In this document: in pieces, positions 33,491 through 44,346 of the stretch
Numbering within the stretch: the first letter of the stretch is position 1
Layout: each line of letters begins with the position of its first letter
The notes under the pieces: model-generated
Seen by the model: only the letters and a program-made list of their open reading frames with translations
Databases searched by the model: none
What the model was told of the DNA's origin: nothing
Source of the DNA: Platycnemis pennipes
Lineage: Eukaryota > Arthropoda > Insecta > Odonata > Platycnemididae
Length of the DNA stretch: 64,000 bases
Direction of reading: 5' to 3'
Assembly: GCA_933228895.1 (NCBI GenBank)
Contig: OW121848.1
Coordinates: 163,386,688-163,450,687 of the forward strand
Translations under genes and position numbers: made by a program

Positions 33491-36084
33491 GTCATACAAC
33501 AGTATAAATCTCACACTATTTCTTTTATCCAAATCCAGTACATGATATTTGAAATACTGAGTGATTAACCTGCAACATGTAAACTGATCTTTGAACGCTC
33601 TCATATTTTTTAAAGAGGTAATATGAAGTATTCACATGAGTAGTTTTTAAAGAAACTATTATGGTATTTAAAGAATTGATTTACTGATTAATCACTAAAC
33701 TTTTCCTCATAAATCAAAAGTATAGATTTAATAGAAGTTTAATAACTATTGGTGTTATAATTTTCCTGCTAAAATGTTTATTGATAAATAGGAAAGTATG
33801 GGCTGTTGGTGTTTCTCAGTACTGAAACGTGCTGGAAGAAAAATCATGAATTCATAATATCAATTATCCGTAATTATTTAAGGATACGGACGTTTAGAGA
33901 CGAATGCGTAGAGATTCTAAGCATAGGAGAAATAACATGACATTGGAGAAATACTAAATTTGGCTGAGGATGGCATTGGAAACCTATACAAGGGGTGACA
34001 ATGAGTGTAACAAAGCCAGAAAAGTGAAGCCAGGAATAGGTAACATGGACTGAGTTCCTCCCCTGCCACACACCCTTTCCATAGCTTGTTGGATATGAAG
34101 ATTTAAGGGGAAGCATTCCGGAAAGTTGATGGAGTGGAAATTCTTGCGCGGCAGGCAGAGAGTTGAAAAGCATAAGGTGCAGGAGTTGCCAAATGTCGAG
34201 TAGAAAGAAGTGTTTTCGTTGAGCATAAATCTTAAAAGCACCCAATAGCTTTAGAATAAGTCCTGATGTGGACACTGGATGGTCTTAGGATAGGATGATG
34301 GTCTTAGGATAATTCGGGTAGGATGGAAAATGACGGCAGTAGTTGCCAATTCTGCTATGTAGGACTATTAATGGTGATGAATAACCAGCTAGTGATAAAT
34401 ATTCCCTTGCCGGCATATTCCTCGAAGGCAATTGTAACCACTACTCCTAATCATTGAAACAACTTAATGCATTCAAAATAAACTTCCTCAGCAACTACAA
34501 AATATCTATCTACGTCTAGTTTTTAACTTTTATTCTAGAGAATTTTCAGGCGCATCCAAGATGCTGGTTTCATAACCCTGGAACAAGGTGAAATAGTGAA
34601 CCTATTGGTTCGTGTCCCTAGTTAAGACAGTCTAGTACGCAGGATGGATCTTTCGACTTATAATCTCTATGCACGTCCATAATAACCCATTGCTTTTGAA
34701 ATTCGTCAATAAAAATCTCCACTATCCTTTTCCGACTGATGCTATAAAGTAAGACGCTGCATCAGAATTAGGCATTTCCATGAAAAAAATACTTAATGGT
34801 TCAAAATAAATTCAAAAAACTTACAAGTTAAATTTACTTTTATTAAAAATTTATTTGAATTAAAATTTAATATCTTTCTTACTTAGTTAAAGTTTTCATT
34901 CGTTAATTTCCATCGAAGCAAAAATAATTTTATAACTAAAAAATGAAGTACCTGCCTCAAAATGTTCATAGTATATTTAATTCTTTTCCAGCAAGTTGAT
35001 TTCTCTTCGTTGTTGAAATAATATTCACCAAATTCTACGACTGTTGATTCATAGTCTTGCATATTTTTCATTCAAAGTACGCCAGGTAAGAGTTTTCACT
35101 CCTTGTGACACCACGGTAGTGACTGAATTGAAATTTATCCGACATCGTCCATTTAATCGCATAATCAATATTTTACTCAAATGGACGCTCAAACCAGGTC
35201 CTTGGAAAAAGATGGCTGCAATGCCAATAAGTGAGGTGTCAAAAGGTTTTCAAAGGGGAAGAAGAAACCATGGAGGTGGAACTGGAATTTGGTGCCATTG
35301 AGTCTTCACGTATTCGCCATCTCTAAGATATCGCACGTCCGAAGCTAGGATGCCTAGGAAATAAAATATCGCTGTTACTGTTCAACGTAAATTTAAATAA
35401 TTTAAAGGCTTTAAGGCATATGCCAAATCTAAGATGCATCTAGTTGAAAACTCGCGTCATAGTGTTGGAAACCGTCGCAGACAAAAATATGAACAGAAAC
35501 AGGGAGCATGAAAATGAAAACATTAGACTCATAGAAAGTGGGTGAGCCCTTATTTTCGCTTTACACTAGGATTGTCATTACCCCGGCTGTGCCGAAAATA
35601 GATGTGCAGCGGGATTCCGTCTTGTAAAGTGACTTATGGAAAAATCGCAAAAATGTATGAACGACTTCAACAAAAACAGCTCCCGTTCCATTTCAACCTA
35701 CTAAAATTCACGTTATTTTTCGCTCTCAAGATTCGCGCGCGTAGCGATAACGAATTCTTAACTAAACTGCTAATGGTGCTTCGAATAAGTGTTTGGGAAC
35801 TGAGAGGAATGATTTTGTTTGTGGGTGAGCATTGTGTACAATGATCGGGGCAATGATGACTAATCATTTTTCCACTCATTCGGCCCAAAATAAGTTTTAT
35901 AGAACTACAGCCATTTCTGCGATTGACGTCCGTATATCAGGTACTTAATCGACGAGAACGTTCAGCCAACAGTAAGTGCTCCTATTAAAACAACGTTACG
36001 CATGGAAGATCTGTGAAATGGAAGATATCGCGGGAGTCCTATACGGTGCATTTCCCATGGACACTGCCACTAAAAGTTTCCATC
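33491..36084. other. Gene-free interval after gene 1
   Basis: No recognisable coding sequence. A decayed CR1-like tail hairpin (CCTGCCACACACCCTTTCC) occurs at about 34063-34095. Other open frames are short and unassigned. Confidence 0.45.
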
Positions 36085-38459
36085 GTAAGTTCAGCGTGTA
36101 AATGTTCATGTACGGTTTTCTTGATTTAATGGCAACCAACATCCCACAACATGTGACAATGATTGACACGGTTGATGGAAGCAGTGACCACAGAGTTATA
36201 ACTGCAAAATTCTCACTATCTTTAGATAAAAGTTTTAAACAAAAAAGAAAGCTTTACATTTTTAAAAGAGCAGACTTTGCTAACTTCAAACTTTTTTAAG
36301 AGATTTTTTTATGGGATTTCAAAAAGTCTTCCATAAACGTATGTACCAACGATTCATGGAAGTCGTTCATTAATATTATGCGCTCTGGGATCAATAGATA
36401 TATCCCTAGTAAATTCAAAAAAGAAAGCACTGAACCTAGGTGGCACAATGCCGAAGTGAGAAAATCCCTGAGACGGCAGCGAATGTCATGCTAAAATGAA
36501 AACAATTAGTAAATATATGCCCACTGATGAACGTAATGTAATAATTGAAAATTATAAAATTTCAAAATCCACTGCAAAGACAGTCCTTAGTAATGCATTT
36601 GCAGAATTCAAAAGAAAAACACTTGGGTCAAAAGTCTTCCAGCCGTACGTAAGGGAAGTGCAAGGCCATAAGTTTGCCGTCCATTCACTTAAAAAAGATA
36701 GGGGTGAAACGGCCACAAACACTCTTGAAAAAGTTAACTTGCAAAATTCCTTCTTCCAAACCGTTTTTAACCCACCTTCCGGGGATTCAACTGTCGTGTT
36801 ACCTGATCTCTTTCAGCGGCTGAAGCAACCAATTGATATTTCCTGTAACGGTATTGAAAATTTACTTAAAGTTATAAGCCCCAACAAATCTCCTGGCCCT
36901 GATCATCAATTCCCTCCCGCGTGTATAGAGAGTTAGACTCCGAAATTTCCCCCTACCTTGAAGTAGTATTTAATAAATCCCTGATCGAACACGTCGTACC
37001 GATGGACTGGAAAGCAGCCGATGTAACACCCATTTTTAAAAGTGGTGATAGGGAGCAGCCATCTAACTACAGACCTATATCCCTCACATCCATTTCATGC
37101 ATTGTCCTGGAACATATAATTGTCAGTTCAGTCATGGGGCACCTTGATAGCCAGAATTTATTGTCCAATGTTCAGCATGGCTTCCAAAAAAGCAGATAAT
37201 GTGAAACTCAACTTGTTCTCTTTTCCCACGATATTTTAGTTTCTGGCGAAAATAATATTCCAGTGGATGCTATATTTCTCGACTTCAAGAAATGATCGGG
37301 TTCAAAGGGTTGTTTTGGACGGTGTTACCTCACCGGCAAACAAACTCACTTCGGGTGTCCCTCAAGGTAGTGTGATAGGTCCACTCCTTTTCCTTTAGTT
37401 CATAAATGATATCCATAAGGTGGTAAAAAGTAAGCTTCGTCTATTTGCCGATGACGCAGTAGTGTACAGGGAAATTCTGTGCCCAAATGATAAAGAATAT
37501 TTAAATATTGACCTGCAAGCAATTGAAACTTGGTGTGATACATGGCAGTTAGAATTAAACTTTAAAAATTGTCTTGTAATGAATTTTTAGAAAAAGAATA
37601 GCTCTCCTCCTGCCACTTACAAAATAAGTAATAATGAATTAACAAACGTGGAATCCATTAAATATCTTGGAATAAGACTGACAAATGATCTTTCCTGGGG
37701 TGAAATCGTGTGAATTTCACATTCGTGAAATAATGGGTCAAGCGAATCGTAAGCTGGGTTTCGTCAAAAGAGTATTGGGTAAATGTGACGATCATGTACG
37801 AGAAATCAGCTACTTTTCCCTTGTAAGACCTCGTTTGGAAATAGCTGCCAGTGTCTGGGATCCCTACGAAGTCGGTCTAAATAACGAACTTGAACGTGTG
37901 CAGCGAAGATCGGCAAGATTTGTAAAGGGAAGGTATGATTATCTTATTAGTGTAACCAGTCTATTAAATGAATTAAATTGGGAAACATTGTCTGATCGCA
38001 AGTTGAAGTTTAGACTTAATCTCTGAAACAAATTCCAAGACCATATTTTCAGTGATGATGTTAAAAATATTTTATGGACCCCAACTTACTATGATAGACT
38101 GGACCATAATCACAAAATTAGAGAAATTGATTGCCGAACTGACAGATTCTAAATGTCCTTTTTTCCTCGTACTATTAGGGATATGAATAACGGTAAATAT
38201 GTCCAGTACGAGTGTAGCAATGGATAACATTGGTAGCTGCATGTTGGTATAAGGACTTAAAGCTAACCCAACTAACAGCATGTTTTTGCATGTATGCTTT
38301 GCTATTTTTATCTTTTTTAAATAGTGTAGTTTTGAACCTTACCTAGATAAATGCTAGTACTTTTTATGCATGATATGTAGTGCATGTTTGGTGAGAATCC
38401 ACCCCCTGCCACACACCTTTATGGTGACTTGCAGGGTATTATGTAGATGTAGATGTAAA
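36085..38459 (+). mobile_element. CR1-like LINE with endonuclease and RT remnants, internally deleted
   Basis: The most complete CR1-like copy. Endonuclease C-terminus near 36170 (VDGSSDHRVITAKF, with SDHR as in APE-type endonucleases); RT N-terminal blocks at 36860-37290 (SPNKSPGPDHQFPPA, SNYRPISLTSIS, VDAIFLDFKK). An abrupt join near 37294 goes to NDRVQRVVLDG, deleting part of the RT fingers/palm. FADDAVVYREI and the C-terminal region follow, then the 3' UTR and the ATGTAGATGTAGATGTA tail. Frameshifts and stops are numerous. The block 37480-37918 is identical to the copy in gene 1 intron 4. Confidence 0.9.
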
Positions 38460-38816
38460 TCTGTCGCACATGATTCCGCAAACTGATGATGCATCTTCGC
38501 CAGCAATCCTCGAGTAAAACGGTGTTTCGATAGTGTCTACGGTCGAAAAGGATCATACGATTCACTCTTGCGGCTGCACTTTTTCAAACTTTGTTAGGTG
38601 TATAAATTTAAAATCTCAAAACTACTTGTTTCCTGCATGCAAATTCATCTACGATAAATAGGAAAGTTTGTGAATAATTCAATGATATGTAAACAGCATT
38701 AATTAATCATGAATTGCCAGTGCTAGAACGATTCTGCACGAATCTCTAATTAAGTAGTATGAAAACCACTTAGTTTCCGTACTTTGTGCAAGGACATAGT
38801 TAGTTGCTTGTTTAGT
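38460..38816. other. Gene-free interval
   Basis: AT-rich sequence between a CR1-like tail and another tail fragment; nothing recognised. Confidence 0.4.
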
Positions 38817-38875
38817 GATGTTCACCCCCTGCCACACACCCGTGTGGTGGATCGCAGGGAATTGCGTAGATGTTC
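38817..38875 (+). repeat. CR1-like 3'-tail fragment
   Basis: GATGTTCACCCCCTGCCACA, then CACCCGTGTGGTGGATCGCA and GGGAATTGCGTAGATG: the family's 3' hairpin and the start of its tail, with no coding part. Confidence 0.65.
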
Positions 38876-38909
38876 ACTGTTGTTGTTTATGTTCGATGTT
38901 AAGCATGTT

Positions 38910-39241
38910 TGGGGGATCGGTTTGGTGTGGTGGCTAGAGTACTAGCCTCCCATCCAGAGGGCTCGGGTTCGATTCCCGGCAGTGGCGGATTTGTCAGTGT
39001 AAAACCGGTCCCCACTTGCCTAGCGGAGTGTATTTCAAGTTCAGTACTCCGGGTGTCGGATGGGACGTTAAGCCGTGGTCCCCTTGTCGCCCTTCGTTAA
39101 GAGTAGGCTAATGCCGACGCCGGGTTTCTCTCCACCCTTCCTCCACTCCCTGAAAACTCCTACCATCACCCACCGATCCTAAAATGGCGCAAATGACCTC
39201 AGCTGTCGGTCGCCTCCCCTGAATAACCTGACCAACCAACC
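38910..39241 (+). mobile_element. tRNA-derived SINE with 9-bp target-site duplication
   Basis: Flanked by AAGCATGTT at 38901-38909 and 39242-39250. The tRNA-like head holds an A-box-like TGGTGTGGTGG and a perfect B box GGTTCGATTCC (38966-38976). The body carries GATGGGACGTTAAGCC and CCGGGTTTCTCTCCACCC, and it ends with a CCAACCAACC repeat. This is a complete SINE of about 332 bp. A decayed relative lies at 13495. Confidence 0.8.
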
Positions 39242-39265
39242 AAGCATGTTCGCTGAATATTCATC

Positions 39266-39322
39266 TCCTTCAGCACACCCTCGAGTTGTCTTGCAGGTCA
39301 CTCCGTACATGAACATTTAGAC
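39266..39322 (+). repeat. Decayed CR1-like 3'-tail fragment
   Basis: CAGCACACCCTCGAGTTGTC then TTGCAGGTCACTCCGTACAT: a diverged version of the CR1-like terminal hairpin. The SINE at 38910 separates it from a similar tail at 38817. Confidence 0.4.
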
Positions 39323-39911
39323 TGTCGAAGACTTAAAATCATATTTTTTAATCCACTATCATGACTAACAAAAGAAGATGTTTGAGGGTTACACTTCGTC
39401 TTAACACGCCAAATATTTCTTGTAAACGTAGAGAGGACTGAATGTAATAATCTGTCCGGTCATTTCCGGTTTAGATGAGAATTGCGTCCACAAAAATCAA
39501 CCTAGATTTCAGTCTGAAGAGTAACTCACAAAAATCATTAGGACATATCACAAAAATCATCAGCATATGACGCTGAGGAAACCTAATTAATATATGGAAT
39601 TGGTGACTGGAAGAGAAGCCGTAATAACTTGATTTAAATAGTTAGCAACACTTTTGGCGCTACTCGAGGTCTCCAAATAAAATTCAACTCAGGAAAATAA
39701 ATAATGAGTTCAACGTAATAGAGTATAATATCATACACTAAACTATTCACGACCTAAGCCACGTGATGGTATCCCACGCATATTACGCTAGAGAAAAGGT
39801 GTTAATTTCCGTTTCTGAGGCTCTTCCCATGCTGACAGGATCGTGCGTTACGTGTTTGTGGAATATATATTGAAAGAATAATACATTTGGAGAAACGTTT
39901 TATAGTCGGCA
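39323..39911. other. Gene-free interval
   Basis: AT-rich sequence with no recognisable gene or repeat. Confidence 0.4.
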
Positions 39912-42900
39912 TAATTGTTCATCATCATTGGTCAACTATCCTAGGATTGGTTTGACGCAGCTTTCCACTTGATTCTTCTATCGGCCAACCTCTTCATATT
40001 TACGTGAATCTTCTCTTTTACATTCTTCGCAACCTGTTCCATGTATCTCATACGAGGCCTGCCTTTTCCAATCTTCCCGTTCACATTTCCCTCGACGATT
40101 TTCTGCATCAGGCCATCATGTCTCAAGATATGGCCGATTAAGTTGTCCCTTCTTCTTTTTAGGGTTGTGAGCAGACTTCTCTTTTCTCCCACTCTTCTTA
40201 ATACTTCTTCGTTTGTCACTCGGTCATTTACTCTTCATCATTCTTCTGTAGCACCACATTTCGAATGCTTCCACCCTTTTCTTCTCCGCCGTTGTCATCG
40301 TCCATGTGTCACTGCCCTAAAGAAACATGCTCCAGATGTACGTTCTTATGAATTATTTCCTTACTTCTACACTTGTATTACCAGCTTAATTAGATTCTTT
40401 TGTAGATAGAATGCCCTCTTTGCCTAGGCTATTCTACTAACTATTTCTTTCTTGCTTCGTCCATCGTTGGTTACTCGGCTTCCGAGGTAACAGAACTCTT
40501 TCACCTCTTCCAGTTATTGTTTTCGGAGTTGAATTTGGCCTCTTCTCTCTTGCTGTACACCAATATCTTAGTCTTAATATTATTTATCTCATTTTTATTA
40601 CCTCTTATTTAAGACATCTCATTGAATTCATTGATGGCTCTCTCAATGTACACATTAAAAATTACGGATACAGTGCACAGTCTTGTCACACTCCTTTCCT
40701 TATTCTAGCTTCCTCACAACTGGGTCCACATTTAATCGCAGCTACTTGGTTTTTATACATAATGTGAATAATTCTCGGTCATTTTAGGGCACCCCAATTC
40801 AATAAAATCGAAGTTCGAAGCATTGACGTGGTGGAAGGTTGTCATGATGTCAACCAATGAGAAACCTTAGTCACTTCCACAGGATTTTTATTAAACATAC
40901 GACCGGTTTCGGCAGTTACGCCATCCTCAGGTCCTGAGGCCGAAACCGGTCGTATGTTTAATAAAAATCCTGTGGAAGTGACTAAGGTTTCTTATTAGTT
41001 GACACATCCTAATTCCTTTCAGAAGTCCAAGCATTGAATTCCAATCCACGTTGTCAAAATCCTTCTCTAGGTCCACATATGCAATGAACATAGGCTTGTT
41101 CTTCTCCATTCTCTTCTCTATGAGCAGCATAAGGGCCAATATTGCTTCCCTTGTAACCTTACTTTTCCTGAATCCAAATTGATCTTCATCCAGGAACACC
41201 TAGGCTTTTCGTTCTTTTCTTCTGTAGATGACGTTGTCAACATCTTCGATGCATGTGCTATCAGGCTTATAGTTCTAAAATCTTCCATTTCTTCGCTCTC
41301 TTCCTTTTGGGAATAGGAATTATGATGTTTTTCTGAAATTCTATGGATATTTCTCTTGTTGAGTATATGACGCAGATGGTTTTGTAAAGGTGAGTTAATG
41401 TCTTCTCTCCTGAATTTTTAATTAACTCTGCAGGAACATTATCAACACCACAAGCCTTACTCATCCGAAGGTCCCTTACTGCTGCGTCTAATTCCGATCT
41501 TAATACTGATGTTCCCATATCATCCTTCTCGACTTCCCTTTTCGCTTCGATAACTTTTGTGCTGACATTGTTTCCGTTGTATATGTCTTCCAGATATTCT
41601 TTCCATCTCTTCACTGTCGTGTCTTCATTTTCAATCAAACGTTCTACATTTTTGTCCCTTATGACATTGAACCTTGCGCTCCGTTCCCTGAAGTGGTTCC
41701 TCACTATTCTATAAGCCGCTTCCACATTTCCCAGTGCAAGGTTGTTTTATACTTCTTCGAGTAGGTTCTTCGTCCACATTTCTCTAGCTTTCCTGGTTTT
41801 ATGACTTTTTTCGTTCCTTATTCTCTTCCAACAAAGTTGCCCTTCTTTCGTTCATTCTTGTACTTTCTTCTTTCTTCAATCAGGTCTAATACTTCTTCTT
41901 GGCATCTTTTATTCTTCTTGCAAGAGCTTCATTCGCGGATTCCTGCAGTCCGCATTTAATGTTTTCCCATCGCTCTTCCACAGATTTCTCAGTCAGGTCC
42001 CCTCCTATGATGTTTCCCACTGCTTTTTGAAATGCCTGTTGATGCTGAGCCTCCTTCAGTATTTCTACTTGCCATATACTCTTCTTTGTTTCCTTCAACT
42101 TCTTGAATTTTAGGTTGGGTTAAACATCACTAAATCATGGTTAATTGGCAGTCCTTCACTTGATTCCTATATCCCTACTTCACTAAAATGCGGTCTATTT
42201 GAAATCTTCTTCTGTCTTCTGGCATTTTCCACCTCTATCTTCTTCGGTTGTGATTTTTAAACAATGCGTTGGTGAACTCTAACTCATGCTGTGTGCAGAA
42301 CTCCAGCAGTCTTTCTCCTCTTTCATTTCGGCTTCCCAATCCGTATTTTCCAGTTATTCTTCCATCTTGAGCTTCGCCGACGATAGTGTTCCAGTCTCCA
42401 ACAATAATAGGGTTTTCTTTTCCTCTTACTTGTTTTATTACTTCCGTGATATCTTCGTAGACGTCTTCCACTTCTTCATCTTCGTAGTCCGTCATAGGCA
42501 TGTAAACCTTCACCACTACGGTATCTACAGGTTTGGTCTCGATCTTTACCATTATTATCCTTTCATTGTACTGCATGAAGCTCATCACACGCTTTCCGGA
42601 GCACTTTCTGAGCTTTATCCTTACTCCAACATTACCATGAAATGATCCTAATTGTAAAGTTCTGTAGCATCCACTACAAAAGTCTCCACCTTCGGGCAAC
42701 TTCATTGCGCTGATTACAGGTAAGTCGAGGTCCATTCTTCGCATTTCCACCTTCATGAGTTCCAGTCTTCCGCAGGTCCGATGCGATCTCACGTTCCACG
42801 TTCCTACCCTAAAATGACTATCACATTTGACTGATGTACTCTCTCGGGTAGTCCCCGTCCGGAGATCCGAATGGGGGACTATTTTACCTCCGGAATATTT

Positions 42901-43190
42901 TACTCGAGAATGTTCCATCACATCTTGATTGAAAGAAAAGAGTAGAGTAGCTGCGACTCCTCGGGATAATAATGTGGTAGTTTCCCTTTGCCTTCCACAT
43001 CGCAGTACTACAGCCGTTAAAGTAAATGTTACCACGCCTGTAGTGAAATGAGTGTCGCTGTACCGACCTCTGTGGTCTCCATCTTCACTTATATGAAGGA
43101 GAGCTGCTGCCCTCTCCTCCTGGTGGTGAGAAGCGTAATTGTTGGTGGCCTTCGTCGCCAAGTCACGGCATCTTCACGGGTTCTGTATTA
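39912..43190 (-). mobile_element. Near-complete LINE (RTE-like endonuclease-RT), broken
   Basis: From 43161 downwards on the minus strand: endonuclease with FRVGTWNVRSHRTCGRLELM, IIVGDWNTIVGE and KYGLGSRNERGERLLEF; linker KRWKEYLEDIYNGN; RT N-terminal blocks SKACGVDNVPAELIKN and IIIPIPKRKRAKKWK; then EDQFGFRKSK and IAYVDLEKDFDNVDW; and C-terminal EKRSLLTTLKRRRDNLIGHIL with GKIGKGRPRMRYMEQ, to the 3' end at about 39912. Frames are interrupted by stops, indels and a foldback insertion at about 40803-41010. The RTE-like clade label is tentative. The first part of the frame (43161 to about 42810) is of unknown meaning. Confidence 0.85.
40803..41010. mobile_element. Foldback insertion inside the LINE
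   Basis: Arms 40849-40913 and 40939-41003 are reverse complements at 63 of 65 positions, separated by 25 nt that itself holds CCTCAG-GTC-CTGAGG. The LINE sequence is interrupted between CCCCAATT and CCTAATTCC, which may represent a short target duplication. Each arm contains the GCCGAAACCGGTCGTATG motif. Confidence 0.8.
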
Positions 43191-43987
43191 TTTAGTGGCC
43201 TACCTTACCCAGGGATATTCCAAATAACCCCTCGAAGTGCCGTTGCTTTTTGCCAACGACTGTTTATTCGACGAGTGAACTCGCTTATCTAGCAGGTAAC
43301 CATTATATCTAGAGGTCGACTCACTATCCGCAATCCAGTGGACGCACTCGGTGGCTTTAAGCTAGGCCACGAGGCATAATTGTTGTACACGTAAAAAATC
43401 ATTTTTTCCATTAAACCTTTAATAAAAATCTAACAATATAATTCCTTACATGTTCTAATCTCCCATATTCCCACAGACATTACACACAGCTACTCTACTT
43501 AACTCGATACCACGTACTATATGTACATTAAAAACTAATTATTCGCAATTTTAACGAGCTCACATTCATTGAATACACACATTGAATTGAACCCTTGATA
43601 TTTTTATATTAAATTAATTATGATCAGATAGAAATGAGAGATATGTTAGATGTGATAACCTTCAAAATAAAAAGTCTATCTTACGCGTGGGTATAATGGT
43701 GTACAGGGACATTCGTTCGAGGTGTGGTACTAACTGTATGCTTCAAAACTACCCAACGACATTTAAATAGCCTTCTAGTAATGACGAGTGGAATACAATG
43801 ATATGTGTATTCCTATGCGATGTTTCTTTTGGGTGAAAAACAATTATTAAAGATACCTGTTAAACTTTTGGATTCGATTGAAATGCACAAATAACAGTGA
43901 AAATAATATCACGTGGCAGAAACCCAAGCAAATACAGACTTATAGATAAATTTATCTCCCCGCCTTCCACAAAAATCTGATAAAACA
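43191..43987. promoter_or_regulatory. Upstream region of gene 2 with GATA motifs
   Basis: No coding sequence. GATA-type motifs lie at 43626 (AGATAG), 43653 (TGATAA), 43944 (AGATAA), 43952 (TTATCT) and 43978 (TGATAA, just 5' of the TATA box). Their density near the start site is suggestive of GATA-factor control; function is inference. Confidence 0.35.
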
Positions 43988-43995
43988 TATATATA
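43988..43995 (+). promoter_or_regulatory. TATA box of gene 2
   Basis: TATATATA, about 30-32 bp before AGTCG at 44020-44024, the same spacing as in genes 1 and 3. Confidence 0.65.
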
Positions 43996-44017
43996 TCGGA
44001 AATAAGTTTTTATGTTC

Positions 44018-44041
44018 TAAGTCGAAGAAGCCTTCCGCAAG
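44018..44041 (+). other. Gene 2 noncoding leader exon (exon 1)
   Basis: About 24 nt with AAGTCGAAGAAGCC, ending GCAAG|GTAAG (GT at 44042). The following 247-nt intron ends TTTCAG before the ATG. Leader sequence and junction closely resemble those of gene 1. Confidence 0.6.
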
Positions 44042-44288
44042 GTAAGATTCAGAGCATTCAGAGCTGAAAAAGGAGAATCATCCCATATCTAAAACCTCGC
44101 TCTTATTAATCGTACAAGAGTATAATGTTTTTAAACTTTCGATCTTGCTCAGAATTTGAGTTTCCATCATTCAGCTAGTACGATCGCCCCAGTGTAGTGT
44201 CGAGGCCGATCACACTAGCGTACAGCTGTTTATGAAGCTGAATATAAGCTATATCTATCTATTCATCATTCAATCTCTTTAATTTCAG

Positions 44289-44346
44289 ATGAATTTCGCA
44301 ATCGCTTTTTTGGTTCTTCTGGGAACCAACGGTGCTATATCCGCAG
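44289..44346 (+). CDS. Gene 2 exon 2 (signal peptide)
   Basis: 19 codons plus one base (phase 1), acceptor TTTCAG immediately before ATG and donor GTAAAA. The hydrophobic stretch AIAFLVLLG fits a secretory signal. Confidence 0.85.

Noticed and set aside
42286..42645. Plus-strand open frame of 119 codons
   Set aside because: Antisense to the LINE endonuclease frame, which carries clear GTWNVR and GDWN motifs on the minus strand.
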